Below are positions 48,424 through 55,515 of a stretch of DNA of 64,000 bases, piece after piece. Position numbers and translations under genes: made by a program. This stretch comes from Methylorubrum aminovorans. Its GTDB lineage: Bacteria > Pseudomonadota > Alphaproteobacteria > Rhizobiales > Beijerinckiaceae. Position 1 is the first letter of the stretch. Each line of letters starts with the position of its first letter. The stretch is taken from NCBI RefSeq assembly GCF_022179725.1, contig NZ_BPRC01000010.1, forward strand, positions 1 to 64,000. The letters are read 5' to 3'. Under the pieces are notes generated by a model, which saw only the letters and a program-made list of their open reading frames with translations, had not been told where the DNA came from and did not search any database.

Positions 48424-49403
48424 GCTTCACCTTCGCGCCCGCCGCCTCGTTCACGGAACGGGCCGGCCTCTTCGTCTCGCTCACGGGGGGGACCAACTCG
48501 GGGAAGACCTTCTCGGCGCTGCGCCTCGCGCGCGGCATCGCCGGCCCCGGCGGCAAGGTCGCCGTCCTCGACACCGAGGGCGGTCGCACGCTGCACCTGA
48601 AGGAGGCGTTCGCCTTCGACGCGAACGTGATGGACCCGCCGTTCCGCCCCGAGCGGTTCGCGCAGGCCGCGCTTGCCGCCGAGCAAGCCGGCTACGACGC
48701 CCTCGTGATCGATAGCTTCTCGATGGAGTGGGTCGGGCTGGGCGGCGTGCTCGATTGGCAGGGCCAGGAGCTTCAGCGGATGGCCGGCGACGACTTCCGC
48801 AAGCAGGAGCGCATGAAGATGGCCTCCTGGATCAAGCCGAAGACCGCGCACAAGGCGATGGTCTACTCGCTCCTCCAGCGGCGCATCCCGATCATCTTCT
48901 CGATCCGCGGCGAGGAGAGCGTGAAGCCCGGCGAGGCCGGCGAGAAGCCGACCAAGATCTTCAAGTCGGTCTGCAACTCGCAATTCCCCTACGAGGTGAC
49001 GGTCTCGTTCCGCCTAGAGACCGAGCGAAAGGGCTACGTCGATCTCTCGGACCCGCGCTCCTACAAGATGGAGGGCGCACACGAGGGCATCTTCCGGAAC
49101 GGGGACCGGATCAGCGAGGAGCACGGCGCGGCGCTGGCGGCGTGGGCGCGCGGTGAGCAGCCAGCCCGCCCGGCGCCGCAGGGGGAAAAGCCCCGGCGGG
49201 GCAAGGACGCGCTCTTCACCGACGCCCGCGCGAAGGCTGAGGAAGGCTCGTTCGCCTACCATGCATGGCGGGCCGACCTGCCGGACCGGGCGCGCACGGC
49301 CCTAGACGAAATCGGCGACGAGCTCGCCGCCATCGCCGACGCCGCCGACCAACGCGACGCGGGCGGCTATGGCCTCGACGACGAGCGCGGGGAGGCAGCC
49401 TGA
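48420..49403 (+). CDS. Sak4-like RecA-fold annealing ATPase
   Basis: A 327-residue protein with a RecA-like core: Walker A TGGTNSGKTFSAL, VAVLDTEGGRTLHL, Walker B ALVIDSFSMEW, and a RGEESVKPGEAG insertion. This matches AAA_24/Sak4 proteins, phage single-strand annealing recombinases that pair with RecE-like nucleases. C-terminal half is charged and helical. GTG 48420 overlaps the previous stop (GTGA). Confidence 0.82.
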   Translation: MSFTFAPAASFTERAGLFVSLTGGTNSGKTFSALRLARGIAGPGGKVAVLDTEGGRTLHLKEAFAFDANVMDPPFRPERFAQAALAAEQAGYDALVIDSFSMEWVGLGGVLDWQGQELQRMAGDDFRKQERMKMASWIKPKTAHKAMVYSLLQRRIPIIFSIRGEESVKPGEAGEKPTKIFKSVCNSQFPYEVTVSFRLETERKGYVDLSDPRSYKMEGAHEGIFRNGDRISEEHGAALAAWARGEQPARPAPQGEKPRRGKDALFTDARAKAEEGSFAYHAWRADLPDRARTALDEIGDELAAIADAADQRDAGGYGLDDERGEAA

Positions 49404-49404
49404 C

Positions 49405-49764
49405 ATGGCCCGCCCCTCCCTCGTCGACGACCTCCTCATCGGCCGCGCGCTCAACGACGCGCGCCGCCGCCGCGGTCTCCGCCAGAGCGAGGTGGCGGTC
49501 GCCACCGGCATCCCGCTCCGCTCCCTCCAGGATTACGAGCGCGGGCGCAGCAGCGTGCCGCCGGCCCGCCGCCAGAAGCTCGGCGAGGCGCTTGGGCTCG
49601 ACCCTCTGGTGCTCGGTGCGCCGGTCGCCCCCGCACCGATCGCCGAGCCCCTGCCCGCCGACGAAGCCGCGTGGCTCGCGCTCTACCACAGCCTGCCGGC
49701 CTGGATGCGCGCCCTCTGGCGCCGCCGCGTGCCGGCTCCCGTGCTCGCGCAGGAGGGTGCCTGA
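49405..49764 (+). CDS. XRE-family helix-turn-helix protein
   Basis: A 119-residue protein with a classic HTH_3: LIGRALNDARRRRGLRQSEV, AVATGIPLRSLQDYERGRSS, LGEALGLDPLVLG. The C-terminal part (EAAWLALYHSLPAWMRALWR) is amphipathic. Likely a transcription factor acting on phage genes; ATG 49405 chosen just after the upstream stop. Confidence 0.8.
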   Translation: MARPSLVDDLLIGRALNDARRRRGLRQSEVAVATGIPLRSLQDYERGRSSVPPARRQKLGEALGLDPLVLGAPVAPAPIAEPLPADEAAWLALYHSLPAWMRALWRRRVPAPVLAQEGA

Positions 49765-49765
49765 C

Positions 49766-50254
49766 ATGGCTCGGCTTCCCGTCGATGCTCCGCTTCGCGC
49801 AACCATGCGCCGTCTTAGGGCGGAGGGGCGGTCTCTGCGAGAAATCGCGGTCCGTGTCGGTCGCAGCAATGCTGTCGTGTTCCAGCACGTCTCGGACATC
49901 GACATCCGGCACATCAGCAAGGCCGGCGTCCCCGTGACCAATCGCGAGCGGGAGACCATGCGCCGGCTGCGCGAGCAGGGAATGGCCTTGGAGGAGATCG
50001 GCGCGCAGGTCGGCCGTTCGATCCACTGCGTCCACGATCACGTCAGCGATATCGCCATTCGTTGCCGCCCTGGAACGAAGGGGCTTGGCGCCGACGGGTA
50101 TGCCCGTCTCCTGGCCGCAGCCGAAGGCGGTGTGCCTCGCGCTCAACTCGCCGTCCGTTTCGGACTGGCTGTGAACAGCGTGGGTCCAATTCTCACCCGG
50201 GCTCGCCAGCAGCGCGAGAGAGCTAAGGCAGCGCAGGAGACCCGCGCATGCTGA
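49766..50254 (+). CDS. Tandem HTH DNA-binding protein
   Basis: A 162-residue protein containing two near-duplicate units, MRRLRAEGRSLREIAVRVGR then HVSDIDIRHI, and MRRLREQGMALEEIGAQVGR then HVSDIAIRCR, followed by a third HTH-like segment (GVPRAQLAVRFGLAVNSVGP). Each resembles the resolvase/GcrA-type HTH. Probably binds an extended or repeated site. Starts at ATG 49766. Confidence 0.7.
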   Translation: MARLPVDAPLRATMRRLRAEGRSLREIAVRVGRSNAVVFQHVSDIDIRHISKAGVPVTNRERETMRRLREQGMALEEIGAQVGRSIHCVHDHVSDIAIRCRPGTKGLGADGYARLLAAAEGGVPRAQLAVRFGLAVNSVGPILTRARQQRERAKAAQETRAC

Positions 50255-50595
50255 GCCTCCCCGATCTCGCCGGTATCGACCCGGCCGACCTCGCGGCGCG
50301 CCTGCAGGCCGCAGCGCTCCATCAGGATCAATGTCGCCGGCAGGCGGCGCGCCTCAAGCTGCCCGAGGGGTTCGAGCACACCGCCGAGGCTATCGCCGAG
50401 ATGGACGAGCACGCTGCCTCCATCGCGGAGGGCGCACGGTTCGCGGCACTGGTCGCCCGTTTCGTTGCCGACGAGAGCAGCGGTCGAGCGGCGCCGACTC
50501 GTCGCTTCGTCCCGCAACCGTCCCGCGCCGGCTTCCTCGCCCGCATCGTTGCGAAGCTGACCGGCGCCCCCACTCGCGCGGGGGCAGCCGCATGA
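50248..50595 (+). CDS. Small hypothetical phage protein
   Basis: A 115-residue helix-rich protein (PADLAARLQAAALHQDQCRR; HTAEAIAEMDEHAASIAEGA; basic end FLARIVAKLTGAPTRAG). Overlaps both neighbours by a few bases. Function unknown. Confidence 0.6.
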   Translation: MLSLPDLAGIDPADLAARLQAAALHQDQCRRQAARLKLPEGFEHTAEAIAEMDEHAASIAEGARFAALVARFVADESSGRAAPTRRFVPQPSRAGFLARIVAKLTGAPTRAGAAA

Positions 50596-51043
50596 GCGCC
50601 CTCGGCATCTACTGCCCGATTGCGGCACCGAGTGCGAGCGGATCACCGGTCGCGAGGCCGGCGCCCGCGAGCCGGACCTGCTCGACGCCCAGGTCTGGGC
50701 CTGCACGGTCTGCCCCGAGTCGTGGTCGCCGTGCGCGGCCGACGGTTCGGCGGTCGGGCTCCCGGCCGGCGCCGAGACCCGCAACGCCCGCGCCATGCTG
50801 CGCGAGCGCCAAGTCGAGCGACTGATCGGCGAGGCCCTGCGCCACTGCCCGAACGGCCGGACCATCGCCGAGGAGCGCGTCGCGTCCTTCCTCGCGCACG
50901 AACTGCGCCTGCCGCTCGCCGAGGCAGCGGTCGAGCGCCTCAATCTTGAATGGTGCCGCCACGCGTGGCGGGCGCTCCAGGGCGCCTCCTACGCCGACGT
51001 CACGAAGCACGCCCAGACCTATCGCCCGAGGAAAGCCGCCTGA
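50592..51043 (+). pseudogene. Zinc-finger protein with one-base frameshift
   Basis: From ATG 50592 the first eight codons read MSALGIYC; one base missing in the run TGCCCGA at about 50615 shifts the frame. Restoring it gives YCPDCGTECERITGREAG, DAQVWACTVCPESWSPC and onward to ...YRPRKAA with TGA at 51043, a 150-residue protein with at least six cysteines in a zinc-finger arrangement (somewhat like DUF3268). The shift could be true decay, a sequencing error in a C run, or a -1 programmed slip. Confidence 0.6.
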
Positions 51044-51141
51044 TGGGTTCGCCCGCCTCCACGCCCGCACCGCGCCTGCGCGTCCTCTCGCTTGGTGCCG
51101 GCGTCCAATCGACGACGCTCGCGGTTGCAGCGTGCGGCTTA
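51043..51141 (+). pseudogene. 5' remnant of PP-loop (PAPS-reductase-like) gene
   Basis: From ATG 51043 (overlapping the upstream stop) the first 30 residues read MGSPASTPAPRLRVLSLGAG then VQSTTLAVAACG. The SLGAGVQST box is the phosphate-binding PP loop of phage PAPS-reductase/adenylating enzymes, usually of 250 or more residues. Homology ends at about 51138, exactly where the reverse AT-rich gene begins. The remaining frame is antisense sequence. Confidence 0.7.
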
Positions 51142-51924
51142 GGTGAGAACGTGGGGCTCCAAAGAAGCCAAGAGCGTGTTCACGCGGCTCTCTTCTTTTT
51201 CGATGGCCTGATAAAATTGAGATCCGATCGAGCGGATTTCATCCAGCCCTTGTTTGAGCTTGTCGAAGCTAGGTTGGAGATCCTGACGTTTTTCTTCAAT
51301 AGGGTAGGCCATCCGGCCGCTACGCATGACCGCTCTTACTTGAGTTCTTGCCGCAGAAGAATCGAAGGCGAAATTGTTGAGTTTTCGGAGCAATTCCCTT
51401 CGGACTTCGCGGGTTTGCGCATCACCCCATGCGGGGCCGATACTCGATGGCAAATTATCGGATGCATCGGTGAGCGCCGTTACGGCCTGATCGAAGGCAT
51501 TGAATTTGCGCTCACTGATGTTGCCATCTTCTGTGAATTGAATAATCGACCGCATTTCTCCGTATGCGTGGTACACCCTTCCCTGTATCTGCCAAAAAAA
51601 CTCCTTTGTTCCTTCTATTTCCTCACCTCTAACGCGCAGAGTATCGAAAGACTTTTGGATAGACTGCTTACGCATCTCGGCGAGTTGTGCAACAGCAGGG
51701 CGCACAGCAACTGCGGCCGTCGCAAATGCGAGCGCAGCAGCAACCAAAGTCTGATATCGATTGAACCAAAACTCGAAGCAGTTGAGCGCTCCGTCTTTGG
51801 TCCTTTCTTTCAGAACCGCAAGCACATACTCGGAGCTACAGAGTCCCGTCTGCGACGTCCCCCAGGTAAATCCGAGCAGGAGCGCGAGCATCAAGAGAAG
51901 GAAAGCGGAGAAGCGCCAATTCAT
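51139..51924 (-). CDS. Two-TM membrane protein, AT-rich insert
   Basis: A 261-residue protein with an N-terminal helix (FSAFLLLMLALLLGFTWG), a second helix near 60-78 (LVAAALAFATAAVAVRPAV) and a long cytoplasmic helical domain with EFFWQIQGRVYHAYGEMRSI. Two cysteines lie in the periplasmic loop (GLCSSE, LNCFEF). GC content is clearly below neighbours and the strand is opposite to the operon, so it was inserted as cargo, replacing most of the PP-loop gene. ATG 51924 preferred over 51990. Possible exclusion protein; no family. Confidence 0.6.
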   Translation of the reverse strand: MNWRFSAFLLLMLALLLGFTWGTSQTGLCSSEYVLAVLKERTKDGALNCFEFWFNRYQTLVAAALAFATAAVAVRPAVAQLAEMRKQSIQKSFDTLRVRGEEIEGTKEFFWQIQGRVYHAYGEMRSIIQFTEDGNISERKFNAFDQAVTALTDASDNLPSSIGPAWGDAQTREVRRELLRKLNNFAFDSSAARTQVRAVMRSGRMAYPIEEKRQDLQPSFDKLKQGLDEIRSIGSQFYQAIEKEESRVNTLLASLEPHVLT

Positions 51925-52009
51925 GCGCTGATATCTCGGGCGAGTCGCATCCGAGCGCAACTGTTGAGCGCCGCCGCCCACACTCTCCAACAGGTCGGGG
52001 AGTGAGGGC

Positions 52010-52690
52010 GTGATCCACTACCACGGTACTCCCATTACGCCGATCGCCACGCTCTACCAGCTCGCCGGCCGGCACTTCTGCGTCAGCCACGCCCGGCCCG
52101 AGCAGGTCGCCCGCGTCCACGAGATCGGCCAGAGCGTGATGCTCGACAACGGCGCCTTCTCGAAGTGGAAGCGCGGCGCCGACACCGACTGGCCCGCCTT
52201 CTATGCGTGGTGCGAGCGCTGGCTCGGCTACCCGACCACGTGGGCGGTGATTCCCGACGTGATCGACGGTGGGTCGCAGCTGCAGGACGCCCTCGTGCGG
52301 GAATGGCCGTTCGGGCATCGCGGCGCGCCGGTCTGGCATATGGACGAGCCGCTGCACCGCCTGCTGCGCCTCTGCCAGGAATGGCCGCGCGTCTGCATCG
52401 GCTCGACGGCCGAGTTCCGGGTCGTGCTGTCCGACCCGTGGCGGCGCCGCATGGACGAGTGCTGGAACGCGCTCGCCCGCGAGCACCGCCTTCTGCCCTG
52501 GATCCACATGCTGCGCGGCATGCAGTGCGCCGGCCGGGAATGGCCGTTCGCCTCCGTCGACAGCACCGACATCGCCCAGAACCACAGCCGCCCGCAGAAC
52601 ACGCCGCGGGGGATGGCCGACCGCTGGGACGCCATGCAGACGCCCGGCGCGTGGGAGTCGCGGCCCGAACAGATGGAGCTCGTCGCGTGA
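52010..52690 (+). CDS. TGT/DpdA-like TIM-barrel candidate
   Basis: A 226-residue protein with successive beta-alpha units: IGQSVMLDNGAFSKWKRGAD, TTWAVIPDVIDGGSQLQDAL, GAPVWHMDEPLHRLLRLCQE, RVCIGSTAEF and WIHMLRGMQCAGREWPFASV with DSTDIAQNHSR. The two Asp-bearing strand ends and the order resemble tRNA-guanine transglycosylase folds, including the DNA-modifying DpdA proteins, but the match is by eye only. GTG start overlapping the end of the interrupted gene (GTGA). No other 7-deazaguanine gene is visible intact. Confidence 0.45.
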   Translation: MIHYHGTPITPIATLYQLAGRHFCVSHARPEQVARVHEIGQSVMLDNGAFSKWKRGADTDWPAFYAWCERWLGYPTTWAVIPDVIDGGSQLQDALVREWPFGHRGAPVWHMDEPLHRLLRLCQEWPRVCIGSTAEFRVVLSDPWRRRMDECWNALAREHRLLPWIHMLRGMQCAGREWPFASVDSTDIAQNHSRPQNTPRGMADRWDAMQTPGAWESRPEQMELVA

Positions 52691-52695
52691 GGCAA

Positions 52696-52935
52696 TCATT
52701 CGACCGTCACATCGTACTCACGGCAGTACTGCTCTCCGAGCGAGATCGCCCGACTCATGATGTCGGCCATGCTGCCGTTATTGATCACGTAGCCAAGGCC
52801 AATCAGAGGAAGCTCGCTCTTCCGGTCGCCGAATTCCAACGTCACGTCTTCGACGTGTTCCCCATTCGGCATCGACTTCACCTGCTCCAAGATCAGAGCT
52901 TCGATTTCAGACTTGGTCTTGGTTTCGCGGGGCAT
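52696..52935 (-). CDS. Small hypothetical protein, antisense cargo
   Basis: A 79-residue protein (MPRETKTKSEIEALILEQVK; GEHVEDVTLEFGDRKSELPL; INNGSMADIMSRAISLGEQY) from ATG 52935 with a GAGGTG site four bases upstream. Lower GC and opposite strand to the operon. Helix-beta mix; function unknown. Confidence 0.6.
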   Translation of the reverse strand: MPRETKTKSEIEALILEQVKSMPNGEHVEDVTLEFGDRKSELPLIGLGYVINNGSMADIMSRAISLGEQYCREYDVTVE

Positions 52936-53020
52936 GGGACACCTCAATCAGGGGGCGTTTTCATAAAGACGGCGCGTCCGAACGCAAGCCCACTCTCCTG
53001 CTGTTCAACCGGAGGCGCAC

Positions 53021-53968
53021 GTGGCTGAGCACAGCACCATCGAATGGACCGACCACACGTGGTCACCCTGGATCGGCTGCACGAAGGTCAGCCCGGCGTG
53101 TGACGGCTGTTATGCCGAGCACCTGATGGACACCCGCATGGGCCGGGTCGAGTGGGGGCCGCACGGCGAGCGCTCGCGAACCAGCGCCGTCTATTGGCGC
53201 AAGCCACTGGCGTGGGACCGTGAGGCGAGGGCCGCCGGGCGCATGCTCCGCGTCTTCCCGAGCTTGTGCGACCCCTTCGACAATCGGGCCGACCCGACGT
53301 TGCGCCGAGAGTGGTTCGACCTGATCCGGGCGACGCCGCACCTGCTCTGGCTGCTGCTGACTAAGCGGCCGCAGAACATCGTCGCCATGTGCGAGGCTGC
53401 CGGCGGACTGCCCGAGAACGTCGCGCTCGGCACCACATGCGAGGATCAGAAGCGGGCCAACATCAATGTGCGGCACCTGCTGGACGCGGCACGCGACCTG
53501 CGCCCGGTCCTGTCCTTCGTCTCGGCCGAGCCGCTGCTGGGTCCGATCGACTTCACCCGGATCATCTACGGCAAGGCGGACGACTTCGTAATCGTGCGCG
53601 ACGCCCTGAAGGCATCCGACATCGAGCGCATCGATTGGGTCATCACGGGCGGCGAGACAGACCAGGGCCGGCACGCGGCGCGGTCAACGCACCCGCAGTG
53701 GTTCCGAGACATCCGCGACGCCTGCGCATCGGCCGGCGTGCCGTACCTGCACAAGCAGAACGGCGAGTGGATCGGCGACGACCCCGACAACCCGCGAGCC
53801 TTCCCGAACGGATGGCGGGCCCAGCGGGCGCACTCGGACGGGCCGGCGCGGCGTGAGGAACTCTACCCTGAAGCCGGAGCCGCGTTCGTCTCCCGCGTCG
53901 GCAAGAAATCCGCCGGCCGCCTCCTCGATGGGGTCGAGCACAACGGCATGCCGGAGGTGCGGATATGA
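53021..53968 (+). CDS. Gp37/Gp68-type three-Cys protein (DUF5131)
   Basis: A 315-residue protein of the PF07505 family. IEWTDHTWSPWIGCTKVSPA then CDGCYAEHL carries the three-cysteine CX6CX2C motif that could hold an iron-sulfur cluster as in radical-SAM enzymes; other signatures are LRVFPSLCDPFDNRADP, LWLLLTKRPQNI, NVALGTTCEDQKRANIN and IDWVITGGETDQGRHAA. Usually found in phages and mobile elements, sometimes with a TcmP partner, which is not present here. Chemistry not established. GTG start with GGAGG site. Confidence 0.85.
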   Translation: MAEHSTIEWTDHTWSPWIGCTKVSPACDGCYAEHLMDTRMGRVEWGPHGERSRTSAVYWRKPLAWDREARAAGRMLRVFPSLCDPFDNRADPTLRREWFDLIRATPHLLWLLLTKRPQNIVAMCEAAGGLPENVALGTTCEDQKRANINVRHLLDAARDLRPVLSFVSAEPLLGPIDFTRIIYGKADDFVIVRDALKASDIERIDWVITGGETDQGRHAARSTHPQWFRDIRDACASAGVPYLHKQNGEWIGDDPDNPRAFPNGWRAQRAHSDGPARREELYPEAGAAFVSRVGKKSAGRLLDGVEHNGMPEVRI

Positions 53969-54321
53969 GCGCCCGCGCCCCGAAGCCTCTTCCGCCGCCG
54001 ACCGACGAGGAGCGCCGCGTCGCCGGTGAGGCTGCCCGCGCCCTCCGCGCGGCGATCGCCGATCCGACCACGAGAGGTGCCGAATCCGTCGTGCATATCG
54101 ACCTCGCCCGCCCGCGCCGCGGCGAGTGGTGGACGATGTGGGCGAACCTGCCCGGCTTCATGCGCGTGAACGGTCGCGGCGGCCGGTACTCGCACGCCTG
54201 CCTGCCGGGCTGGACCTACAGCCGGGCCGAAATCGTCGCCGAGATGATCCCCGACCTCGAGGCGCTGGCCGAGCACGGCGTGCGGCCGACCGAGGCGACG
54301 AGCACGGCAGGTGCGGCATGA
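53965..54321 (+). CDS. Hypothetical phage protein
   Basis: A 118-residue protein, helical N-terminus (DEERRVAGEAARALRAAIAD), then GEWWTMWANLPGFMRVNGRG and YSRAEIVAEMIPDLEALAEH. Overlaps both neighbours by ATGA. No family. Confidence 0.6.
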   Translation: MSARAPKPLPPPTDEERRVAGEAARALRAAIADPTTRGAESVVHIDLARPRRGEWWTMWANLPGFMRVNGRGGRYSHACLPGWTYSRAEIVAEMIPDLEALAEHGVRPTEATSTAGAA

Positions 54322-54527
54322 GCGCTTGGACCCCGCGCCCCCGGAAATGGGACTGGCGCGCCTTCCTCACCGAGGACGAGGCCGCCGAAGTCGCCGCAGC
54401 CGACAAGGCCAAAGCCGATTGGCAGCGCCTGCAGGTGATCCGAGCAGGCATCCAGAACCGGGCGATCCAGCGGGCGAAGTACGCCGCTGGCGCCAAGATC
54501 CCCACCCCCAAGAAGGCTGCCCGATGA
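54318..54527 (+). CDS. Small basic helical protein
   Basis: A 69-residue protein (RPRKWDWRAFLTEDEAAEVA; RLQVIRAGIQNRAIQRAKYA; PTPKKAAR). Net positive end, possible nucleic-acid contact. Coupled by ATGA overlaps on both sides. Confidence 0.6.
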   Translation: MSAWTPRPRKWDWRAFLTEDEAAEVAAADKAKADWQRLQVIRAGIQNRAIQRAKYAAGAKIPTPKKAAR

Positions 54528-54730
54528 GCACGGAACACGATCCCGTCCCCCTGCGCGAGCGGCTCCGGGACCCAAACACCGGCCGCGACCACGAAGTGCT
54601 GTCGCGCGACGCGGAGTTCGCCTCGTCCACCGTGCTCCGCCACGGCGCTAAGGTCGTCGTCCTGCGCGAGATGCTGAACGCCCCACTGCAGCTGCCGGCC
54701 CCTTCCAAGGATGGAGGCGCACATGGCTGA
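54524..54730 (+). CDS. Small hypothetical phage protein
   Basis: A 68-residue protein (RERLRDPNTGRDHEVLSRDA; AKVVVLREMLNAPLQLPAPS). It overlaps the HD gene start by eight bases. Function unknown. Confidence 0.55.
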   Translation: MSTEHDPVPLRERLRDPNTGRDHEVLSRDAEFASSTVLRHGAKVVVLREMLNAPLQLPAPSKDGGAHG

Positions 54731-55232
54731 TTGGCCAACGCTCGCCGCCGAGGCATTCGCCCGCCGCGTCCACGCGGGCCAAGTCGACAAGGGCGGCGCA
54801 CCGTACACCGGGCATCTTGGCCGGGTCGCAGCTCGCGCCCGCGCGCACGCCGAGGCGATGGGGCTGCCGATCCAGCACGCCGAATGGTGCCAGCAGGTCG
54901 GATGGCTGCACGACACGATCGAGGACACCGGCACCACCGGCGACGACCTCCTCGACGCCGGTTTCGACCCAGCCGTCGTGCAGGCTGTTCAACTGCTCAC
55001 CCGGCCTGCGGGCAAGCCCTACCTCGAATGCGTTGCGGGCATCATCGCCAGCGGCGACCGACTCGCGATGATCGTGAAGCTCAGCGACAACGAGGACAAC
55101 CTCGACCCGTCGCGCAGCTTTACGGCCGCCTCACCCGAGCACGAACTGCGCTACCGCCGGTCGGCGGAGATGCTGCGCGCGGCGCTCGCCCTGACCCCTT
55201 CAACCCCTACCGCGCGAGGCGGAGATGCGTAG
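54723..55232 (+). CDS. HD-domain small alarmone hydrolase-like protein
   Basis: A 169-residue metal-dependent phosphohydrolase. AFARRVHAGQVDKGGAPYTG, HLGRVA, VGWLHDTIEDTGTTGDDLLD and MIVKLSDNEDNLDPSR reproduce the His, HD, ED and second Asp positions of SpoT/Mesh1-type (p)ppGpp hydrolases. There is no synthetase domain. A phage copy could lower alarmone levels in the host. ATG 54723 is preferred over 54711 by proximity to GGAGG. Confidence 0.75.
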   Translation: MADWPTLAAEAFARRVHAGQVDKGGAPYTGHLGRVAARARAHAEAMGLPIQHAEWCQQVGWLHDTIEDTGTTGDDLLDAGFDPAVVQAVQLLTRPAGKPYLECVAGIIASGDRLAMIVKLSDNEDNLDPSRSFTAASPEHELRYRRSAEMLRAALALTPSTPTARGGDA

Positions 55233-55515
55233 CGCCAGCACCACGGGCGGCACCGGGGGCAAGGGCGGATCGGCGAGGCTTCCGGCCAACATCGCGCCCC
55301 GATGCCTGACACGCGCCCAGGCGGCCGAGTACTGCGGCTGCGAGACGGTCGAGGCGTTCGACGGCTGGGTGCGCAAGGGCATCGTGCCGGGGCCGATCAG
55401 CGGCACCCACCGATGGGACCGGCGGGCGATCGACCGCGCGCTTGATCGCCGCTCGGGCCTGATCTCTGATGCGACCACGTCCATCGACGAATGGCTGGCC
55501 GAGAATGCGAGTTAG
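55225..55515 (+). CDS. Excisionase-like HTH protein
   Basis: A 96-residue protein with a MerR/AlpA-type winged helix: RCLTRAQAAEYCGCETVEAF, DGWVRKGIVPGPISGTHRWD and RRAIDRALDRRSG. It lies immediately before the integrase (11-bp overlap), the usual place of a recombination directionality factor. Confidence 0.75.
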   Translation: MRSASTTGGTGGKGGSARLPANIAPRCLTRAQAAEYCGCETVEAFDGWVRKGIVPGPISGTHRWDRRAIDRALDRRSGLISDATTSIDEWLAENAS

